Source: Streptomyces sp. B1I3
Lineage (GTDB): Bacteria; Actinomycetota; Actinomycetes; Streptomycetales; Streptomycetaceae
DNA length: 64,000 bases
Reading direction: 5' to 3'
Assembly: GCF_030816615.1 (NCBI RefSeq)
Contig: NZ_JAUSYD010000001.1
Location: 2,108,001-2,172,000, forward strand
The notes under the pieces were generated by a model, which saw only the letters and a program-made list of their open reading frames with translations, did no database searches and had not been told where the DNA came from. The translations under genes were made by a program, and so were the position numbers. Position 1 is the first letter of the stretch. Each line of letters begins with the position of its first letter. This document shows, one piece after another, positions 61,658 to 64,000 of the stretch.

Positions 61658-63205
61658 CTAGTCGAGGTAGTCGCGCAGCACCTGCGAGCGCGACGGGTGA
61701 CGCAGCTTGGACATCGTCTTGGACTCGATCTGCCGGATGCGCTCACGCGTCACGCCGTAGACCTTGCCGATCTCGTCCAGCGTCTTCGGCTGACCGTCGG
61801 TGAGACCGAAGCGCATCGACACCACGCCCGCCTCCCGCTCGGAGAGCGTGTCCAGGACGGAGTGGAGCTGTTCCTGGAGCAGGGTGAAGCTGACCGCGTC
61901 GGCCGGGACGACAGCTTCGGAGTCCTCGATCAGGTCTCCGAACTCACTGTCTCCGTCCTCGCCCAGCGGGGTGTGGAGGGAGATCGGCTCGCGGCCGTAC
62001 TTCTGGACCTCGATGACCTTCTCAGGGGTCATGTCGAGCTCCTTGGCCAGCTCCTCCGGGGTGGGCTCGCGGCCCAGGTCCTGGAGCATCTGACGCTGCA
62101 CTCGCGCGAGCTTGTTGATGACCTCGACCATGTGCACCGGGATACGGATGGTGCGGGCCTGGTCGGCCATGGCGCGGGTGATCGCCTGCCGGATCCACCA
62201 GGTGGCGTACGTCGAGAACTTGTAGCCCTTGGTGTAGTCGAACTTCTCCACCGCGCGGATGAGACCGAGGTTGCCCTCCTGGATCAGGTCCAGGAAGAGC
62301 ATGCCGCGGCCGGTGTAACGCTTGGCCAGCGAGACCACGAGACGGAGGTTGGCCTCCAGCAGGTGGTTCTTGGCCCGGCGGCCGTCCTCGGCGATGATCT
62401 CCAGTTCACGCTTGAGCTTCGGCGCGAGCTTGTCCGCATTGGCGAGCTTGTCCTCGGCGAACAGCCCGGCCTCGATGCGCTTGGCGAGCTCGACCTCCTG
62501 CTCGGCGTTGAGGAGGGGGACCTTGCCGATCTGCTTGAGGTAGTCCTTGACCGGGTCGGCCGTGGCGCCGGCGACGGCGACCTGCTGCGCAGGCGCGTCG
62601 TCCTCGTCGTCGTCGGAGAGGACGAAGCCCTTGTTCTCGCCCTCGCCCTCCTCTTCCTCGCCCTTGCCGGCCTTGACCTCTTCGGGCGCCTCGTCACCGT
62701 CGAGGAGCTCGTCGTCCTGCTTGCCGGCCTTCTTGGCCGTGGCCTTCTTCGCCACGGTCTTCTTCGCGGCGGCCTTCTTGGCGACTGTCTTCTTGGCTGC
62801 GGTCTTCTTCGCGGGAGCGGCCACGACAGCGTCGTCCGCCGCCGCGTCCGCGCTCTCGGCCGCCGGGGCGGCAGTGGCCGCGACGGTCCGTGTCACGGTC
62901 GTCTTGGCCGCGACGGTCTTGCTGGCGGTGCGCTTGACCGGGCTCTTCGCTGCGACGCTCTTGCGGGCGCGCTTCGGCGACTCCGCGGCACTGACCATCA
63001 GCGTCACACCCTCTTCCTCGAGGATCTGGTTGAGGCTGCGCAGAACGTTCTTCCACTGGGTTGGCGGAATCTGGTCAGCCTCGAAGGCCCGACGCACGTC
63101 ATCGCCGGCGATCTGCCCATCAGCCTTTCCCCGCTCGATGAGCGCCATCACAGATTCGGACTCGGCGATCTCCGGCGGGAGCGTACGGGATGTGCTGGCC
63201 GACAC
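61658..63205 (-). CDS. hrdB: Principal sigma factor HrdB
   Basis: 515 aa from a GTG at 63205 ([13 protein letters not shown] follows), with GAGAGG upstream. The N-terminal region has VTLMVSAAE and a Lys/Ala-rich AAKKTVAKK stretch followed by an acidic block, as in Streptomyces HrdB. Region 1.2 is [16 protein letters not shown]; region 2 contains [24 protein letters not shown] and [18 protein letters not shown]; region 4 ends [23 protein letters not shown]. It directs housekeeping transcription and is essential. The long upstream region (63206-63528) should hold its promoters. Confidence 0.97.
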   Translation of the reverse strand: MSASTSRTLPPEIAESESVMALIERGKADGQIAGDDVRRAFEADQIPPTQWKNVLRSLNQILEEEGVTLMVSAAESPKRARKSVAAKSPVKRTASKTVAAKTTVTRTVAATAAPAAESADAAADDAVVAAPAKKTAAKKTVAKKAAAKKTVAKKATAKKAGKQDDELLDGDEAPEEVKAGKGEEEEGEGENKGFVLSDDDEDDAPAQQVAVAGATADPVKDYLKQIGKVPLLNAEQEVELAKRIEAGLFAEDKLANADKLAPKLKRELEIIAEDGRRAKNHLLEANLRLVVSLAKRYTGRGMLFLDLIQEGNLGLIRAVEKFDYTKGYKFSTYATWWIRQAITRAMADQARTIRIPVHMVEVINKLARVQRQMLQDLGREPTPEELAKELDMTPEKVIEVQKYGREPISLHTPLGEDGDSEFGDLIEDSEAVVPADAVSFTLLQEQLHSVLDTLSEREAGVVSMRFGLTDGQPKTLDEIGKVYGVTRERIRQIESKTMSKLRHPSRSQVLRDYLD

Positions 63206-63469
63206 GAACAACCTCTCGGAACGATGGAAACGGCTTCCGGTCCCGCCCTGGAGGGCTGGAACCGACGACCGGCGGCTGGGGATGTCGCCGACGGCGCGGG
63301 CTTGGCCTCGGAACTGCACAGCGCACTGTGTGGCTGCTGTATTCCTTCCGCGGCGGTCACCTCTTAGGTCATCGCAACTGTTTCGAGGAGTGTTACGCCC
63401 AATTCGCGTGGCCCCAGTCACACCCCACATGCGGCATACGGAACCAGAAGCCATATATACGTACAAGTA

Positions 63470-63498
63470 TGCCGCCGGGCCGGACGGGCCCGGCGGCA
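63470..63498 (-). terminator. Terminator after the GntR gene
   Basis: TGCCGCCGGGCC (63470-63481) pairs with GGCCCGGCGGCA (63487-63498) over 5 nt, followed on the minus strand by TACTTGTACGTATATATGG. It separates the GntR gene from hrdB promoters. Confidence 0.8.
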
Positions 63499-63528
63499 CA
63501 TGGTCCGCACACCCCGGTGGCGTTGCGC

Positions 63529-64000
63529 TCAGTGCTCGCGGGGCGCCGGAACCACTCGCTCCACCTCGAGGTGGCCCACGAGCAGCTGGCGCATCGCCGC
63601 CTCGGCTCCGGCGGAATCCCCCGCAACGACGGCTGCCACGATCCGGGCATGGTGGCCGAGGGACGCCTCGGCGGGGCGGTCACAGCCCGTGACGGGTGCG
63701 CCGGACACGTGCAGAGCCGCCGATACGATGCCGGAAAGGTGTTCGAGCATGCGGTTCCCTGCCGCCTGGATGAGCAGGGAGTGGAACTCCGCGTCGGCGC
63801 GGGAGAACGTGATCGTGTCCCCCTGCCCCATCGCGTGCCCCATGATCTCGATCATCTCGCCGAGGCGCTGCTGAATGTCCTCCCGCCCATGACCGGCGGC
63901 CAGCCGGGCGGCGAGCGGCTCGATCGTCCACCGGAGTTCGACCAGCTCACGGCGCTGGTCGTCACGCTGCGGACCGAAGGCCCTCCATTCGATGATGTCG
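63529..64000 (-). CDS. whiH: GntR-family FCD-domain regulator, 5' part outside window (WhiH-like)
   Basis: The frame is open to the right edge; only the FCD effector domain is visible ([13 protein letters not shown] at the edge, then [47 protein letters not shown] and [23 protein letters not shown]). His and Asp positions for an acid or metal ligand are present. From recalled gene order, the GntR gene beside hrdB is whiH, a sporulation-septation regulator; the name rests on that context and not on its DNA-binding domain, which is not in view. Confidence 0.65.
   Translation of the reverse strand, partial: DIIEWRAFGPQRDDQRRELVELRWTIEPLAARLAAGHGREDIQQRLGEMIEIMGHAMGQGDTITFSRADAEFHSLLIQAAGNRMLEHLSGIVSAALHVSGAPVTGCDRPAEASLGHHARIVAAVVAGDSAGAEAAMRQLLVGHLEVERVVPAPREH

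Overview
The window is 64 kb of chromosome from a high-GC actinomycete, almost certainly a Streptomyces. Supporting evidence is the very high GC at third codon positions, many GTG/TTG starts, and gene content and order: hrdB next to a GntR-type gene that looks like whiH, parE and parC about 10 kb apart, sepH, cutRS, dut, kdpDE and two RCK-type TrkA proteins. From memory this order matches the S. coelicolor core region around SCO5819-SCO5870 in inverted order. It is mostly core, vertically inherited DNA, with no biosynthetic gene cluster, prophage, rRNA, tRNA or CRISPR array. The exception is a gene-poor pocket at about 1998-5600.

Layout. (1) 1-5600: end of a secreted SH3-like protein, an unrecognised cytoplasmic protein, the 5' remnant of a transposase, a secreted beta-propeller, a degraded ORF and a Doc-type toxin with a ribbon-helix-helix antitoxin. 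(2) 5602-15703: TRAM-domain RNA methyltransferase, a KimA-like APC permease divergent from two TrkA/RCK proteins, a DUF3159 membrane protein, an OB-fold protein and KdpE/KdpD. Most of this block concerns potassium. (3) 15870-20494: ABC ATPase without a permease, DUF3710, dut, thioesterase, DUF3093, an EcsC-like protein and DUF4193. (4) 20899-28324: CutS/CutR, a 57-aa protein, an inositol-monophosphatase-family enzyme, ferrochelatase, an MFS transporter and an FAD-linked oxidase. (5) 28344-39762: a membrane protein with a TQLL repeat array, SepH, a sulfurtransferase, a VOC protein, thymidine kinase, a phosphodiesterase-like protein, DUF5998, a GNAT/acyl-CoA-synthetase fusion and HPr. (6) 39953-48724: FadR-type regulator, M23 peptidase behind a c-di-AMP (ydaO-type) riboswitch, two M16 peptidases, ParC and a CobW-type GTPase. 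(7) 48747-57411: divergent citrate-synthase-family genes, one carrying an N-terminal HTH, a LacI regulator, a CitA/DcuS-type two-component system and an acetate-type symporter with its DUF485 partner. (8) 57771-64000: ParE, a DUF7455 zinc protein, a trypsin-like protease, HrdB and the 3' part of a GntR regulator (whiH-like).

How the genes fit together. Potassium is the strongest theme: a KimA-like importer, two RCK gating subunits and the KdpDE sensor pair lie in one 10-kb block, while kdpFABC is not in the window. A c-di-AMP riboswitch controls a cell-wall hydrolase 30 kb away, and c-di-AMP is the usual signal joining potassium to wall turnover. Division and chromosome functions (SepH, ParC, ParE, HrdB, WhiH-like) form a second theme. 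Several regulators have plausible binding sites at their own promoters: CutR 10-bp direct repeats, CGCAAG repeats at the LacI gene, a perfect 19-bp palindrome between the citrate synthases and a GATACC palindrome at the antitoxin.

The least explained items are the HTH-citrate synthase with its palindrome and the membrane protein with six regularly spaced TQLL-type motifs. All functional calls come from reading motifs; no database search was run.
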